Shown piece after piece: positions 52,227 to 61,595 of a DNA stretch of 64,000 bases. The translations under genes were made by a program, and so were the position numbers. The stretch is from Pedobacter heparinus DSM 2366 (GTDB taxonomy: Bacteria > Bacteroidota > Bacteroidia > Sphingobacteriales > Sphingobacteriaceae). Under the pieces are notes generated by a model. That model was not told the DNA's origin. It did no database searches and was given only the letters and a program-made list of their open reading frames with translations. The stretch spans positions 3,596,001-3,660,000 of the forward strand of contig NC_013061.1 of the NCBI RefSeq assembly GCF_000023825.1, in the 5' to 3' direction. Within the stretch, counting starts at the first letter, position 1; each line of letters opens with the position of its first letter.

Positions 52227-53448
52227 TCATTAAATAAAGTTTCAGTTTCTCGTCAAGTACATTGGTCTGCATCATGGTCAGCGCTTCCCACGCGCCAATT
52301 ACTTCCGGCAGCTCCATCTTATTTTCGCGATAGCTTAAAAAGCTAACATCCAGTGTTTTTTGCAAGGTCGGGATGATCTTGTTTTCCGTTGCTGCAATAC
52401 GCTGTTCCATTGATTGGATCTCGAACTGCATACCATACAGCATGCCCTGGGTTTCCTGCAGCATCGCAGCTTTTTCCTTACCCATAGCCTGTATCTCATA
52501 TTCCATGCCTTTCACTTCTGATTTATACATTTTGGATGACCAAGGCACTATCGGAATGCTCACCATGCCCATTACACTAAAGGCTTTAGGCATCATATTG
52601 GTTAAAGGCGACATGTGGTCGAACCTCAATTTAAAATCAGGTCTGCTCTGTTTTTTCATGGCCTCAATATTGAGCTGCATAGACTGTATACGGTAATCCA
52701 TTTTTTTGATGTCGTTACGGGTCATTGCCAGGCTTGCCGTATCAATGGCCGCAGCTGGCACAAAGCTGGGCTGGTAAGCAGTATCAATAGTAAAACGGGT
52801 ATTCCCCTGCACATTCATCAGGCTGTTTAACCAGGCACTTGCCCTTGCAATATCACCTTCCTGCATCCGGATCATATTCTGGTTCTCTTCCAGCTTTGCA
52901 GCAGTTTTGTACACACTGCCTAATTTCGACTGGTTATAGGGATACCTGATCTCCTCGATCTTCTTCATCATCTCCATAATCTTCTGGTTCTCTTGTAAAA
53001 TCCTGATTTTCTGCAGCGCCACCAGCCAGCCAAAATACAGACGTTTGGCCTGGGTTTTATATTCGTTTAATGTTACGCCACGGGTTTCATTTTCCACCTT
53101 GCCCTTCGACTCAATATAACGCTTATTGGCATTCAGCTTAACCTGATTCGGTATGTCTTGTTCCAGCTGTACCATTACCGAACCTTTATCCCTGTCGTCC
53201 ATCAACATCTGTCCCGGATATGGCGTCATAAACGTCCCCACACCCACCATGGGTGCCATCCAGGCTGTTGCAGCTTTTGCCGTATGCTTATAGCTTTCCG
53301 CTTTTAAGCCGTACGATTGCAGCAGCAGGTTATTTCTATCTATCCGCTGCAAAATGGTATCCAGCGAAAGTACAGGCTGTCGTTGCTGCGCTATTGTATA
53401 AAACGGCAGCAGCAATAAAATCCATAGTATTTTTTTAATGATGTACAT
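52195..53448 (-). CDS. cusC: TolC-family outer-membrane efflux protein (CusC-like)
   Basis: This is the outer-membrane channel component of the metal efflux pump. It has a signal peptide (MYIIKKILWILLLLPFYTIA) and long coiled-coil repeats rich in Gln/Met/Glu (QILQENQKIMEMMKKIEE, YNQSKLGSVYKTAAKLEE). It is Met-rich overall (GKEKAAMLQETQGMLYGMQ), which fits copper or silver. I chose ATG 53448 over 53469 because the signal peptide begins there. It overlaps the 3' end of cusA part 2 by 14 bases. Confidence 0.87.
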   Translation of the reverse strand: MYIIKKILWILLLLPFYTIAQQRQPVLSLDTILQRIDRNNLLLQSYGLKAESYKHTAKAATAWMAPMVGVGTFMTPYPGQMLMDDRDKGSVMVQLEQDIPNQVKLNANKRYIESKGKVENETRGVTLNEYKTQAKRLYFGWLVALQKIRILQENQKIMEMMKKIEEIRYPYNQSKLGSVYKTAAKLEENQNMIRMQEGDIARASAWLNSLMNVQGNTRFTIDTAYQPSFVPAAAIDTASLAMTRNDIKKMDYRIQSMQLNIEAMKKQSRPDFKLRFDHMSPLTNMMPKAFSVMGMVSIPIVPWSSKMYKSEVKGMEYEIQAMGKEKAAMLQETQGMLYGMQFEIQSMEQRIAATENKIIPTLQKTLDVSFLSYRENKMELPEVIGAWEALTMMQTNVLDEKLKLYLMIADYEKELYR

Positions 53449-55372
53449 CGTGCACCTCCAGTTTTCCATATTTCCTCAATTCATACTCTTTTGACATTAA
53501 AAAGATGAGCGGGGTAACCAGTAAAATGTGTGTTGAAGAAGTAAGCACCCCACCTATCATTGGCAAAACAATAGGCTGCATGACATCTACCCCTACACCG
53601 GTTGCCCAAAGCACAGGCACCAGGCCAAATAGTGATACACAAACCGTCATCAGCTTTGGCCTTAACCTTTTTGCAGCACCATGGATCACATATTCCCTCA
53701 GATCTTCTTTAGTAATCGTTTCACCCGAGTTACCTTTGAGTTTGATCAGCTGCTGCATGGCATCATTCAGATAAATTACCATCACAATCCCGGTTTCCAC
53801 AGCAATCCCAAACAGGGCAATAAAACCAACCGCCACACCAACGGATAAGTTTACACCCCAGAAATAGATCATATATGCCCCGCCTATCAGGGCAAAAGGA
53901 ACAGTGATCAGACTTAAAAAAGCTTCTCTCACAGAGTGGAAAGCAAAATACAGTGAGAAAAAGATGATCACCAGCACTACAGGTGCAATCCACATCAGCG
54001 TTTGTTTCCCTCTGATCAGATTTTCATACTGCCCACTCCACTCCAGAAAATAACCTTCAGGCAGTACCCCTTTTTCTTTATTCAGCTTTTCCATGGCATC
54101 CTGAACGGTACTACCCAAATCCCTGTCACGCACATTAAACATCACTGCACCACGCAAAATTGCATTATCAGAGCTGATCATCGGTGGGCCATCCTCAAAT
54201 TTCACCTCTGCTACGGCAGACAAAGGAACTTCGCCAAAACTGGGCGAAGTTATAGGGATACGCTGAATGCGTTCTACGCTGTTTCGGTATTCCTGTGCCA
54301 GGCGCACACTGATAGAAAAACGCTGCCTGCCCTCAATGGTATTGCCAACGGTCGCACCACCCAAAGCACTCTCTACCACCTGGTTTACATCATCTGCATT
54401 TAAGCCATAACGCGCCAGCTCATCTCTTTTAATATTGATAGACAAGTATTTACCTCCGGTGATTGGCTCTACAAAAAGATCGCTTACCCCGGGTGTACCT
54501 TCCAGTGCAGTCTTTACCTTTTCAGATACTGCAGCTATGGTATCCAGGTTCTGGCCAAACACTTTGATCCCCACATCTGTACGGATACCTGTAGCCAGCA
54601 TATTGATACGGTTAATGATGGGCTGTGTCCAGCCATTTACCACGCCGGGTATCTGCAATTTGGCATCCAGTTCTGTAACGATGTCTTTTTTGGTAATACC
54701 TTTGCGCCATTCACTTTTTGGTTTCAGTGTAATAATGGTTTCAATCATGCTGATAGGCGAGTTATCCGTAGCAGTATTTGCCCGGCCGGCCTTTCCCAAT
54801 ACCTTATCTACCTCGGGTACCGATTTAATGATCTTATCCTGCACCTGCAAAATCCGCTTTGCTTCAGCATTGGATACATCCGGCAAGGTTACCGGCATAA
54901 ACAGGATACTCTGCTCATCCAGTGGCGGAATAAACTCTGTACCCAGGTTTTTAAGTAGTGGGATGGTAATCAATAAAGCAATGACATTTACAGCTATGGT
55001 TGTTTTTCTCCATTTCAATACTGTTCTGATGATGGGTTCGTAGATCTTTTCCAGAAACCGGTTTACCGGATTAGCACTGTCTGGTTTAAATTTCCCCTTC
55101 ATAAAGAAAGAAATGAGTACCGGTGCCAGGGTAATCACCAGCAGGGCATCCACAATCATGACAAATGTTTTGGTATAAGCCAGCGGATGAAACAGTTTAC
55201 CTTCCTGCCCGGTTAACATAAAAACCGGTAAAAAAGAGGTAATGATGATGACGGTTGCAAAGAACACGCCCCTTGAAACCTGCTTGCTGGATTTCGTGAT
55301 CACCGCAAGACGGTCTTCTTCAGTAATCCAGTCGGGCGATTTCTTAAATATATTTTTAAACCAGGTTATCAT
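53435..55372 (-). CDS. cusA: CusA-type RND pump, C-terminal part
   Basis: The 645 residues start after the TM4-TM5 cytoplasmic loop and hold the rest of a heavy-metal RND transporter. The order is TM5-TM6 (FFATVIIITSFLPVFML, FVMIVDALLVITLAPVLI), the second periplasmic domain with GTEFIPPLDEQSILFMPV and ATGIRTDVGIKVFG, and TM8-TM12, ending LVTPLIFLMSKEYELRKYG. It begins with an ATG that overlaps the stop of the N-terminal part (ATGA). Together the two halves (432 + 645) approximate one full CusA (about 1,040), with some extra loop. Both halves look intact. Confidence 0.9.
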   Translation of the reverse strand: MITWFKNIFKKSPDWITEEDRLAVITKSSKQVSRGVFFATVIIITSFLPVFMLTGQEGKLFHPLAYTKTFVMIVDALLVITLAPVLISFFMKGKFKPDSANPVNRFLEKIYEPIIRTVLKWRKTTIAVNVIALLITIPLLKNLGTEFIPPLDEQSILFMPVTLPDVSNAEAKRILQVQDKIIKSVPEVDKVLGKAGRANTATDNSPISMIETIITLKPKSEWRKGITKKDIVTELDAKLQIPGVVNGWTQPIINRINMLATGIRTDVGIKVFGQNLDTIAAVSEKVKTALEGTPGVSDLFVEPITGGKYLSINIKRDELARYGLNADDVNQVVESALGGATVGNTIEGRQRFSISVRLAQEYRNSVERIQRIPITSPSFGEVPLSAVAEVKFEDGPPMISSDNAILRGAVMFNVRDRDLGSTVQDAMEKLNKEKGVLPEGYFLEWSGQYENLIRGKQTLMWIAPVVLVIIFFSLYFAFHSVREAFLSLITVPFALIGGAYMIYFWGVNLSVGVAVGFIALFGIAVETGIVMVIYLNDAMQQLIKLKGNSGETITKEDLREYVIHGAAKRLRPKLMTVCVSLFGLVPVLWATGVGVDVMQPIVLPMIGGVLTSSTHILLVTPLIFLMSKEYELRKYGKLEVHDVHH

Positions 55373-56667
55373 AATGTTGTCGTTTTATTTTGGTCCTTTT
55401 CCCACAATTCATATCGCTCTGCCAGATGTTTATACGCATTTTCACTCATGATAATGCCATTGTCAACAATTACCCCGATGGCCAGCGCAATACCTGTGAG
55501 TGACATGATGTTCGACGAAATACCGAAAGCATTGAGCAGAATAAAACTGGCTGCTATAGTAATCGGGATCTGTATAATGATACTCAAAGCACTGCGCCAG
55601 TGGAACAAAAAGATAAATACAATGAGTGATACAACGATCATCTCCTCTATCAGCGTATTTTTAATAGAGGCTACCGATTCCTTAATCAGCTCACCTCTGT
55701 CGTACACAATATCAAACTTTACCCCTTTAGGCAGCCCTTTTGCCACCTCATTCATTTTTGCCTTTACACGGTCTATCACCTCGGCAGCATTTTCGCCATA
55801 GCGCATCACCACAATACCACCGGCCCGCTCCCCTTCCCCATCCTGGTCAAATATGCCCAGCCGGGTTTCACCGGTCATCTGTACCGTAGCCAGATCAGCG
55901 ATCTTTATGGGTGTACCATTCTGGTTCTTAACCGGAATATTGGCTATTTCATCCAATGATTTAAGATAGCCAGAGGTTTTGATGATATAGCCCATATCGC
56001 TCATCTCAAACTTCCGTCCTCCCGATTCATTGTTATTACTCCTTACAGCAGCAATTACCTGAGGTACAGAAAGTTTATAATACAAAAGCTTATTGGGATC
56101 TATGCTGATCTGGTACTGTTTCTGAAAACCACCAAATGAAGCAATTTCACTTACACCAGGCACATTTTGCAGGGCAAATTTTACGTACCAGTCCTGTATG
56201 GCACGTTGTTCGCCCAAGTCCGTACCCGGAGCATCGAGGGTGTACCACAATACATGTCCTACACCTGTTCCATCAGGACCCAGCTGTGGAGCAACCCCTT
56301 CCGGCAATGTTTTTGAGATTGTACTGATCCGCTCCATCACCCGCTCACGGGCCCAGTATACATCTACATCATCTTCAAAGATGACATAGATAAAGCTCAT
56401 CCCAAACATGGAAGATCCTCTGACATATTTGATTTTAGGGATACCCTGCAGGTTGGTAACCAGCGGATAAGTAACCTGGTCTTCTATCAGCTGTGGCGAC
56501 CGCCCCATCCATTCGGTAAACACAATGACCTGGTTTTCCGAAAGATCGGGAATGGCATCTATCGGGTTCTTTTGTACAGAGAATAGCCCCCATATAAACA
56601 GGCCTGCCGACAGCACCAACACAATAAAGCGATTACGCATCGACCATTCTATAATTTTATGTACCAT
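55369..56667 (-). CDS. cusA: CusA-type RND pump, N-terminal part
   Basis: The 432 residues contain TM1 (FIVLVLSAGLFIWGLFSV), the first periplasmic domain (PIDAIPDLSENQVIVFTEW, SSMFGMSFIYVIFEDDVDVYWARERV, LPEGVAPQLGPDGTGVGHV) and TM2-TM4, ending GIALAIGVIVDNGIIMSENAYKHL with the proton-relay Asp. The frame then stops at TGA in the TM4-TM5 loop, where the second part starts. It is probably the first gene of the pump operon, 37 nt after the exported HMA protein gene. Confidence 0.9.
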   Translation of the reverse strand: MVHKIIEWSMRNRFIVLVLSAGLFIWGLFSVQKNPIDAIPDLSENQVIVFTEWMGRSPQLIEDQVTYPLVTNLQGIPKIKYVRGSSMFGMSFIYVIFEDDVDVYWARERVMERISTISKTLPEGVAPQLGPDGTGVGHVLWYTLDAPGTDLGEQRAIQDWYVKFALQNVPGVSEIASFGGFQKQYQISIDPNKLLYYKLSVPQVIAAVRSNNNESGGRKFEMSDMGYIIKTSGYLKSLDEIANIPVKNQNGTPIKIADLATVQMTGETRLGIFDQDGEGERAGGIVVMRYGENAAEVIDRVKAKMNEVAKGLPKGVKFDIVYDRGELIKESVASIKNTLIEEMIVVSLIVFIFLFHWRSALSIIIQIPITIAASFILLNAFGISSNIMSLTGIALAIGVIVDNGIIMSENAYKHLAERYELWEKDQNKTTTL

Positions 56668-56704
56668 TTATAATAATGTTATATAAATAACCCTCTTTCT
56701 TTTG

Positions 56705-57055
56705 TTAATGTGTTTCTCCTGCTTTACCTGTACGGTCGTACTGGCAGCAGTCGTCAAGCTTTTCGTAAGCTTCTTTTGGCGCTTTAAACTTAGGGGTATC
56801 GTAACCTGCTGCTGCAACTTTCTGCTGGATCTGATCGTTACTGATTTTTGTAGAGTCGTAACTTACTGTCAGCACTTTTGTAGTTTTGTTCCAGTCTGCC
56901 GTACTTATACCATTTACTTTAAGTGCAGTTTCGATCTTTTTTTTGCACATACCACAGTTACCTGCTACTTTGATTTTTTCTGTTTTAGATTGTGCAAATA
57001 CAGCACTGCCAAGGAAAGTCAACACGACTACCGAAAGAATTCTAAATAAGTTCAT
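56705..57055 (-). CDS. Exported heavy-metal-associated (HMA) domain protein
   Basis: The protein has a signal peptide (MNLFRILSVVVLTFLGSAVFA) and a ferredoxin-like HMA domain with the metal motif NCGMCKKKIE (C34 and C37), VSYDSTKISNDQIQQKVAAAGY, and a tail with CC and a terminal His. It is likely a periplasmic copper chaperone delivering metal to the pump encoded downstream. The longer in-frame start at 57109 was rejected because the signal peptide begins at 57055. Confidence 0.87.
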   Translation of the reverse strand: MNLFRILSVVVLTFLGSAVFAQSKTEKIKVAGNCGMCKKKIETALKVNGISTADWNKTTKVLTVSYDSTKISNDQIQQKVAAAGYDTPKFKAPKEAYEKLDDCCQYDRTGKAGETH

Positions 57056-57093
57056 AAAGATTGTTTTTAAGAAAAATTGTAAATAAATTTTGA

Positions 57094-57129
57094 GATTATG
57101 GCAAACCATAATCAGGACACGAACGTGTC
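57094..57129. repeat. Two adjacent perfect inverted repeats upstream of the HMA/cus operon
   Basis: GATTATGG-CAAA-CCATAATC (57094-57113) is an 8-bp inverted repeat. Two bases away, GACACG-AA-CGTGTC (57116-57129) is a 6-bp inverted repeat. Both lie within 75 nt upstream of the HMA gene start, where a promoter would be. They are candidate operators for a copper-responsive regulator that is not encoded in this window. Confidence 0.55.
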
Positions 57130-57153
57130 ATGCATTAACAAAGAAAGAGGGTA

Positions 57154-57552
57154 TTATATTCTGTAGGTACAGTTTTTTAGGTAAACAGGGATACGCTCTC
57201 CCTCAGGCGGAGCATTGCTTAATGCTTCCCTGGTAATTTTTACAGGTACGGGCGCCTGTTGAACAGCAAACAATTCAGGCAGGGTGACTGCTGTTGAAAG
57301 CTGATCAAATTTATAAACGGTCTGGCTTACTTTTTGGGATTTTTCAACCTTAACCTGTTGTTCAACATCTTTGCAGCAGGATTTCTTTTTAGCTGCCGAT
57401 TTTGGCATTCCACAAAAATCGCAAACCTTGCGGGATTGTTTTTCCAGTCCCCAGCTTACCAGTTCTCCCATACAATAATGAAAGTGCACACTTGCTCCGC
57501 TGGATACACCCAGGTAAAAAATGGCAAGTATGGTAAGCAGTGTCCTTTTCAT
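57154..57552 (-). CDS. Cys-rich exported protein of the copper block
   Basis: I recognise this only as a type of hypothetical protein found beside copper genes in Bacteroidota. It has an N-terminal signal segment (about 1-20) and the motif HFHYCMGELVSWG (C27). A Cys cluster follows at C44, C47, C59 and C60 (CDFCGM, then CC), with many lysines nearby. The C-terminal half (about 75-132) is Pro/Val-rich and has no obvious domain. The His/Cys/Met pattern suggests metal binding in the periplasm. No enzymatic motif is visible. Confidence 0.72.
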   Translation of the reverse strand: MKRTLLTILAIFYLGVSSGASVHFHYCMGELVSWGLEKQSRKVCDFCGMPKSAAKKKSCCKDVEQQVKVEKSQKVSQTVYKFDQLSTAVTLPELFAVQQAPVPVKITREALSNAPPEGERIPVYLKNCTYRI

Positions 57553-57568
57553 TATTCATCAAAGATTG

Positions 57569-57610
57569 AAAAAAGTACGGATATATTTTTATATAATTCC
57601 GTACTTTTTT
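57569..57610. terminator. Long inverted repeat between the chaperone and Cys-rich genes
   Basis: AAAAAAGTACGG (57569-57580) and CCGTACTTTTTT (57599-57610) are perfect 12-bp arms around an 18-nt AT-rich spacer that can itself fold. It can act as a terminator in either direction after the chaperone gene. It also lies only 17 nt before the next gene, so an operator role is possible. Confidence 0.7.
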
Positions 57611-57650
57611 TATATCGTATTATAAGTTCTATTTTCGTTATAAGCGCAAC

Positions 57651-57863
57651 TTACGCTTCTTTTGCTACATAGCCTGCCTTTTTCAATGTATTTACCACGG
57701 TTTCGGCATCCAGGTTGTCACTTGCTTCAACAGTAAGGATCTTCTCCGGATTATCGGTATCAACTTCCCATTTGGCAATCTCCGGAATGTCGTTTAAAAA
57801 AGGGGTCACGGTTGCAATACATCCGCTGCATTTGATATTTGTTTTAAATTTTAGTGTTTCCAT
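57651..57863 (-). CDS. CopZ-like copper chaperone (HMA domain)
   Basis: This 70-residue soluble protein is a single HMA domain with the metal motif NIKCSGCIATV (C12 and C15) and the ending ETVVNTLKKAGYVAKEA. It should carry Cu(I) in the cytoplasm to the CopA ATPase, whose gene lies about 100 nt upstream on the same strand. Its length and fold are typical of CopZ/Atx1 proteins. Confidence 0.92.
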   Translation of the reverse strand: METLKFKTNIKCSGCIATVTPFLNDIPEIAKWEVDTDNPEKILTVEASDNLDAETVVNTLKKAGYVAKEA

Positions 57864-57966
57864 GATGTTTATTATTCTTAATTTATGTTATTGTTGTTGT
57901 TTGATATTCTTGTTAAGCACCATTTTTTTATCATTCCAGTAAGGTGCTCATCATCCTGAGTATAAA

Positions 57967-60189
57967 TTATATCAGTTTTGCCAGCTTCAGCCGCAGGCTG
58001 TTTCCTACCACCGATACTGAACTAAGTGCCATTGCCGCACCGGCTATCATGGGGTTCAATAAGAACCCATTGATCGGATACAACAGTCCCGCAGCAATCG
58101 GAATGCCGATCAGGTTGTAAATAAATGCCCAGAATAAGTTCTGACGGATGGTTTTAACGGTAAGCTTTGATAAGCGTAAAGCTTTAGGTACCTGCTGCAG
58201 ATCGGAAGATACCAATGTCATCTTAGCCACATCAATGGCAATATCCGAGCCTCTACCCATCGCAATCGAAACATCGGCCTGGGCCAATGCCTGGCTGTCG
58301 TTGATCCCATCCCCTATCATTGCGACTACTTTTCCTTTCGCCTGCAGCTCCTTTACGAAATCAGCTTTGTCCGATGGCAATACTTCGGCCTTAAAATGAT
58401 CAATTCCCGACTGCCCGGCGACCGATGCCGCAGTTTGCTGGTTATCACCGGTAAGCATATATATTTCAATACCTGCGCCCTTTAAAGCTTTCACTGCTTT
58501 GGCTGAACCTGATTTGATCTGATCGGCAATAGCTACCATGGCCAGTACTTGTGTTGTATTGGTAAAATAAATGACCGTTTGTGCCAGCTGCTGCAGCTCA
58601 TCAACTTTTGTCTGCAATGCTTCCGGCACCTGTATCTGCTGATCTTTTAAAATCTTATGGCTTCCTGCCCAGTATTTTTCTCCTTCAAATACTGCGCTAA
58701 CACCTTTACCTGTCAGGCTTTCAAAATCAGTTACCGCAGACCCTTTTACACCATCTGTTTTCAGCTTACGCACAATGGCTTCGGCCAATGGATGTTCTGA
58801 AGCCTGTTCTAAAGCAATCAATACACTTTGCAACAGTTCTTTATCCTTTCCGTCTGCCCATTCCAAATGCGTTACTTCCGGCTTGCCTTCAGTAATGGTC
58901 CCTGTTTTATCTAAAATAATGGCATTTACTTTATGGCCCAGTTCCAGTGCTTCAGCATCTTTAATTAATATCCCGTGCTCTGCACCCTTGCCAATACCCA
59001 CCATAATTGCCGTAGGTGTTGCCAGGCCCAACGCACAAGGGCAGGCAATAACCAATACGGTAACCATGGCAAGTAAGCCCTGTGTAAAAGCATGTTCGCC
59101 ACCAAACAACAGCCATGCACCTAAGCTAATAATGGCAATTAAAATAACTATAGGTACAAATATGCCTGCAATTTTATCTACCAGCTTCTGTACGGGTGCT
59201 TTAGAACCCTGTGCATCCTGTACCAGTTTTATGATCTGGGCCAGCATGGTTTCACCACCTACTTTTTCTGCCTTAAATTTAAAACTACCTTTCTGATTAA
59301 TGGTTCCGGAAAACACCTTATCGCCCACTTTTTTAGCTACTGCAACAGGTTCACCGGTAATCATGCTTTCATCAACATAAGAGCCTCCTTCATATACCTC
59401 GCCGTCTACAGGGATCTTTTCTCCCGCACGTACCAGTATCTGATCAGTAACATGTACATCGGCAACAGCAATTTCCTTTTCCCCGTCTTTTGTAATTACA
59501 ATAACTGTTTTAGGCTGCAGGCCTATCAGCTTTTTAATCGCCGAAGAGGTATTTGATTTTGCCTTTTCTTCCAGCAGTTTTCCCAGCATGATGAATACAA
59601 TTACCACTGCCGCAGCCTCAAAATATACATGTGGGTGTAAGCCCCTGCTGTGCCAGAATTCGGGATAGAAAGTGTTAAAAACGCTGAAAAGATAGGCAAT
59701 ACCGGTACTTAGGGCCACCAGGGTATCCATATTCGCTTTTCCGTATTTTGCCTGTTTCCAGGCATTAATAAAGAAATTTCTGCCAAAAATGAACAGCACC
59801 GGTGTGGTTAAGGCCAGCATATAATAATTACCATTAGGCATATCCATAAAGAACATACCGATGATCACCACAGGAATGGTAAGGATAAGCGACCAGACCA
59901 TTCTTTTTTTAAGTGTGGTGTAATTGTTCTTTTGTGCCTCTTCCTGTAATGCTGCAGCACCTTCCTGCGCTACAATTAAATCGTAACCAATAGACTGAAC
60001 TGCTTTTTGCATAGCATCCGGCTGTATCACATCAGGATGATAGCTCACCTGTACCGTTTGTGTAGCGTAATTAACAGCAGCTTTGTCTACCCCTTCCTGG
60101 GCGGCTATCATAGATTCAATACTAACGGCACAGGCTGCACAGGTCATTCCAAGCACCGGCATCGAAATTGTTTCTACATTCTTGTTCAT
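57967..60189 (-). CDS. copA: Copper-exporting P-type ATPase
   Basis: This P1B-1 ATPase exports Cu(I) across the inner membrane. One N-terminal HMA domain carries [10 protein letters not shown] (CxxC at residues 17-20). The membrane CPC motif is [12 protein letters not shown], the phosphorylation site is [11 protein letters not shown], the actuator motif is MITGEPVAV and the hinge is [20 protein letters not shown]. The final membrane helix pair ([20 protein letters not shown]) is conserved. Its 740 residues are standard for a one-HMA CopA. A consensus -7 box inside an inverted repeat lies about 20-30 nt upstream. Confidence 0.96.
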   Translation of the reverse strand: MNKNVETISMPVLGMTCAACAVSIESMIAAQEGVDKAAVNYATQTVQVSYHPDVIQPDAMQKAVQSIGYDLIVAQEGAAALQEEAQKNNYTTLKKRMVWSLILTIPVVIIGMFFMDMPNGNYYMLALTTPVLFIFGRNFFINAWKQAKYGKANMDTLVALSTGIAYLFSVFNTFYPEFWHSRGLHPHVYFEAAAVVIVFIMLGKLLEEKAKSNTSSAIKKLIGLQPKTVIVITKDGEKEIAVADVHVTDQILVRAGEKIPVDGEVYEGGSYVDESMITGEPVAVAKKVGDKVFSGTINQKGSFKFKAEKVGGETMLAQIIKLVQDAQGSKAPVQKLVDKIAGIFVPIVILIAIISLGAWLLFGGEHAFTQGLLAMVTVLVIACPCALGLATPTAIMVGIGKGAEHGILIKDAEALELGHKVNAIILDKTGTITEGKPEVTHLEWADGKDKELLQSVLIALEQASEHPLAEAIVRKLKTDGVKGSAVTDFESLTGKGVSAVFEGEKYWAGSHKILKDQQIQVPEALQTKVDELQQLAQTVIYFTNTTQVLAMVAIADQIKSGSAKAVKALKGAGIEIYMLTGDNQQTAASVAGQSGIDHFKAEVLPSDKADFVKELQAKGKVVAMIGDGINDSQALAQADVSIAMGRGSDIAIDVAKMTLVSSDLQQVPKALRLSKLTVKTIRQNLFWAFIYNLIGIPIAAGLLYPINGFLLNPMIAGAAMALSSVSVVGNSLRLKLAKLI

Positions 60190-60202
60190 GTCGTATTTAT
60201 TT

Positions 60203-60220
60203 AACTATACAAAGATAGTT
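60203..60220 (-). promoter_or_regulatory. copA promoter element inside an inverted repeat
   Basis: AACTAT-N6-ATAGTT (60203-60220) encloses the minus-strand -7 box TATCTTTG (60217-60210). No good -33 box is seen, which would fit a promoter controlled by an activator or repressor bound at the repeat. Confidence 0.55.
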
Positions 60221-60341
60221 CACATGGCGTGCGATATTTTTACAGGATTATGCGAATAGTTTACATAATTCTGCCTGGCATCATTAAATTACCATAGATT
60301 CTTTTTACTTTGTATTTCATACTGCCTTTAAAAGCAAGATT

Positions 60342-61109
60342 ATGCCCTGGAACCCGGAAGTATACAACAAGTTTAAGCAGGAACGTTTTGCGCCATTTTA
60401 CGACTTGCTGGCATTGATAAATGTAAGGCCAGGTCTAAATGTAATTGACTTGGGTTGTGGAACAGGTGAACTGACCCGTCAGCTTACAGATCACTTGCCA
60501 ACTGCACAAGTACTGGGCATTGATGCTTCTTCAGAAATGCTGAAAGAAGCCAAAACCTTTAAAACTAACCAATTGAATTTTGAGCAGCGCAGTATTGAAC
60601 AGCAGATTAAAGAGGGTCTAAAATACGATCTTGTTTTCTCCAATGCAGCTTTACAATGGCTGGAAAATCATGAGACCCTGATACCAACCATTATAACTAT
60701 GCTGCAGCCAGGTGGACAGCTGGTGGTTCAGGTTCCTTCCAATCAGGATCATTTTACACATCGGTTTATACGTACACTGGCCCAACAGGAACCATACTGC
60801 TCTGCATTGAACGGCTGGATAAGAAGTGTTCCTGTCCTAAACATCGAATCCTACGCAAACCTACTCTTTGATCATGGCGGTTCAGAAATTATTGTTTTTG
60901 AAAAAGTATACCCCCATATTTTGAAGGATACTGCGGCATTGTTCGACTGGGTTTCGGGCACCGCACTCATTCCATACCTGGAAAAGTTACCTGAAAAGTT
61001 AAAAACAGATTTTATAGCAACATACAAAACAGGATTAGCCCATAATTTCCAGGAAGCACCAGTATTTTATCCATTTAAACGCATTTTAATGGTGGCTACT
61101 TTTAATTAA
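60342..61109 (+). CDS. Class I SAM methyltransferase, trans-aconitate methyltransferase-like
   Basis: The 255-residue protein starts MPWNPEVYNKFKQERFAPFYDLL. This matches trans-aconitate 2-methyltransferase (Tam), which begins with a W-P-x-x-Y-x-x-F...R-x-x-P pattern. SAM motif I is VIDLGCGTGELTRQL, the post-I acid is GIDASSEML, motif II is YDLVFSNAALQWLENH and motif III is QPGGQLVVQVP. Tam detoxifies trans-aconitate formed from the TCA intermediate. The assignment to Tam is from overall pattern, so another small-molecule methyltransferase remains possible. It is divergent from copA and stands alone. Confidence 0.85.
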   Translation: MPWNPEVYNKFKQERFAPFYDLLALINVRPGLNVIDLGCGTGELTRQLTDHLPTAQVLGIDASSEMLKEAKTFKTNQLNFEQRSIEQQIKEGLKYDLVFSNAALQWLENHETLIPTIITMLQPGGQLVVQVPSNQDHFTHRFIRTLAQQEPYCSALNGWIRSVPVLNIESYANLLFDHGGSEIIVFEKVYPHILKDTAALFDWVSGTALIPYLEKLPEKLKTDFIATYKTGLAHNFQEAPVFYPFKRILMVATFN

Positions 61110-61247
61110 CTATTATGTCCAATCCGGAGGTTGAGTTATGCAAACCATGCAAAATCTGACGGGCATAACCGTACAGGATGTTAAAGTGTAGCTTTTAACG
61201 CAACGAAATAGACGGAGATACAGTATTTTATGACTTTTTCAATGAAA

Positions 61248-61595
61248 TTAATCTATTGCCCCAATTTTTTTTAAAAAACCTTCCCTAAAACTCCCACCCA
61301 GCGGGATTACATGTTTATCAACATAAATGCTATTACCATCGATATGTTTAATTTTCTCTTTATTAATAATGAAAGAGCGGTGCACACGAATAAATTGTGC
61401 CGGCGGAAGTAACTTTTCAACTTCCGACAGGGCAAGCTTTGGTTTAAGTACCCTGGAATCTCCGAATAGATGGGTATAGTTCTTCTTAGCTTCAGCAAAA
61501 ATTATTTCTTCCAATTTCACTTGATAGGTTATGCCTTCTGCTCTAACCAAAATATACCCAATATCGTTAGACATTTCTTGCTTTTCGGGCGTCAA
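61248..61595 (-). CDS. LytTR DNA-binding domain protein, detached from its receiver
   Basis: This frame encodes only the LytTR DNA-binding domain of a response regulator. YILVRAEGITYQVKLEEIIFAEA, the KNYTHLFG segment, and FIRVHRSFIINKEKI with the HIDGNSIYVDKHVIPLGGSFRE tail are the family pattern. The first codon is TTG overlapping the TGA of the receiver gene, and an ATG (MSNDIGY) occurs at 61574. One extra base in the A5 run about 10 bases upstream would fuse it to the receiver, giving the usual REC-LytTR protein of about 235 residues. Confidence 0.85.
   Translation of the reverse strand: MTPEKQEMSNDIGYILVRAEGITYQVKLEEIIFAEAKKNYTHLFGDSRVLKPKLALSEVEKLLPPAQFIRVHRSFIINKEKIKHIDGNSIYVDKHVIPLGGSFREGFLKKIGAID

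Noticed and set aside
54435..55043. A 202-codon open frame on the plus strand inside cusA part 2
   Set aside because: It is a shadow of a long, well-conserved minus-strand gene, with no domain and no promoter of its own.
55340..55400. Programmed ribosomal frameshift joining the two cusA halves
   Set aside because: No slippery heptamer is visible before the TGA, and the ATGA overlap is better explained by termination-reinitiation or a genuine indel.
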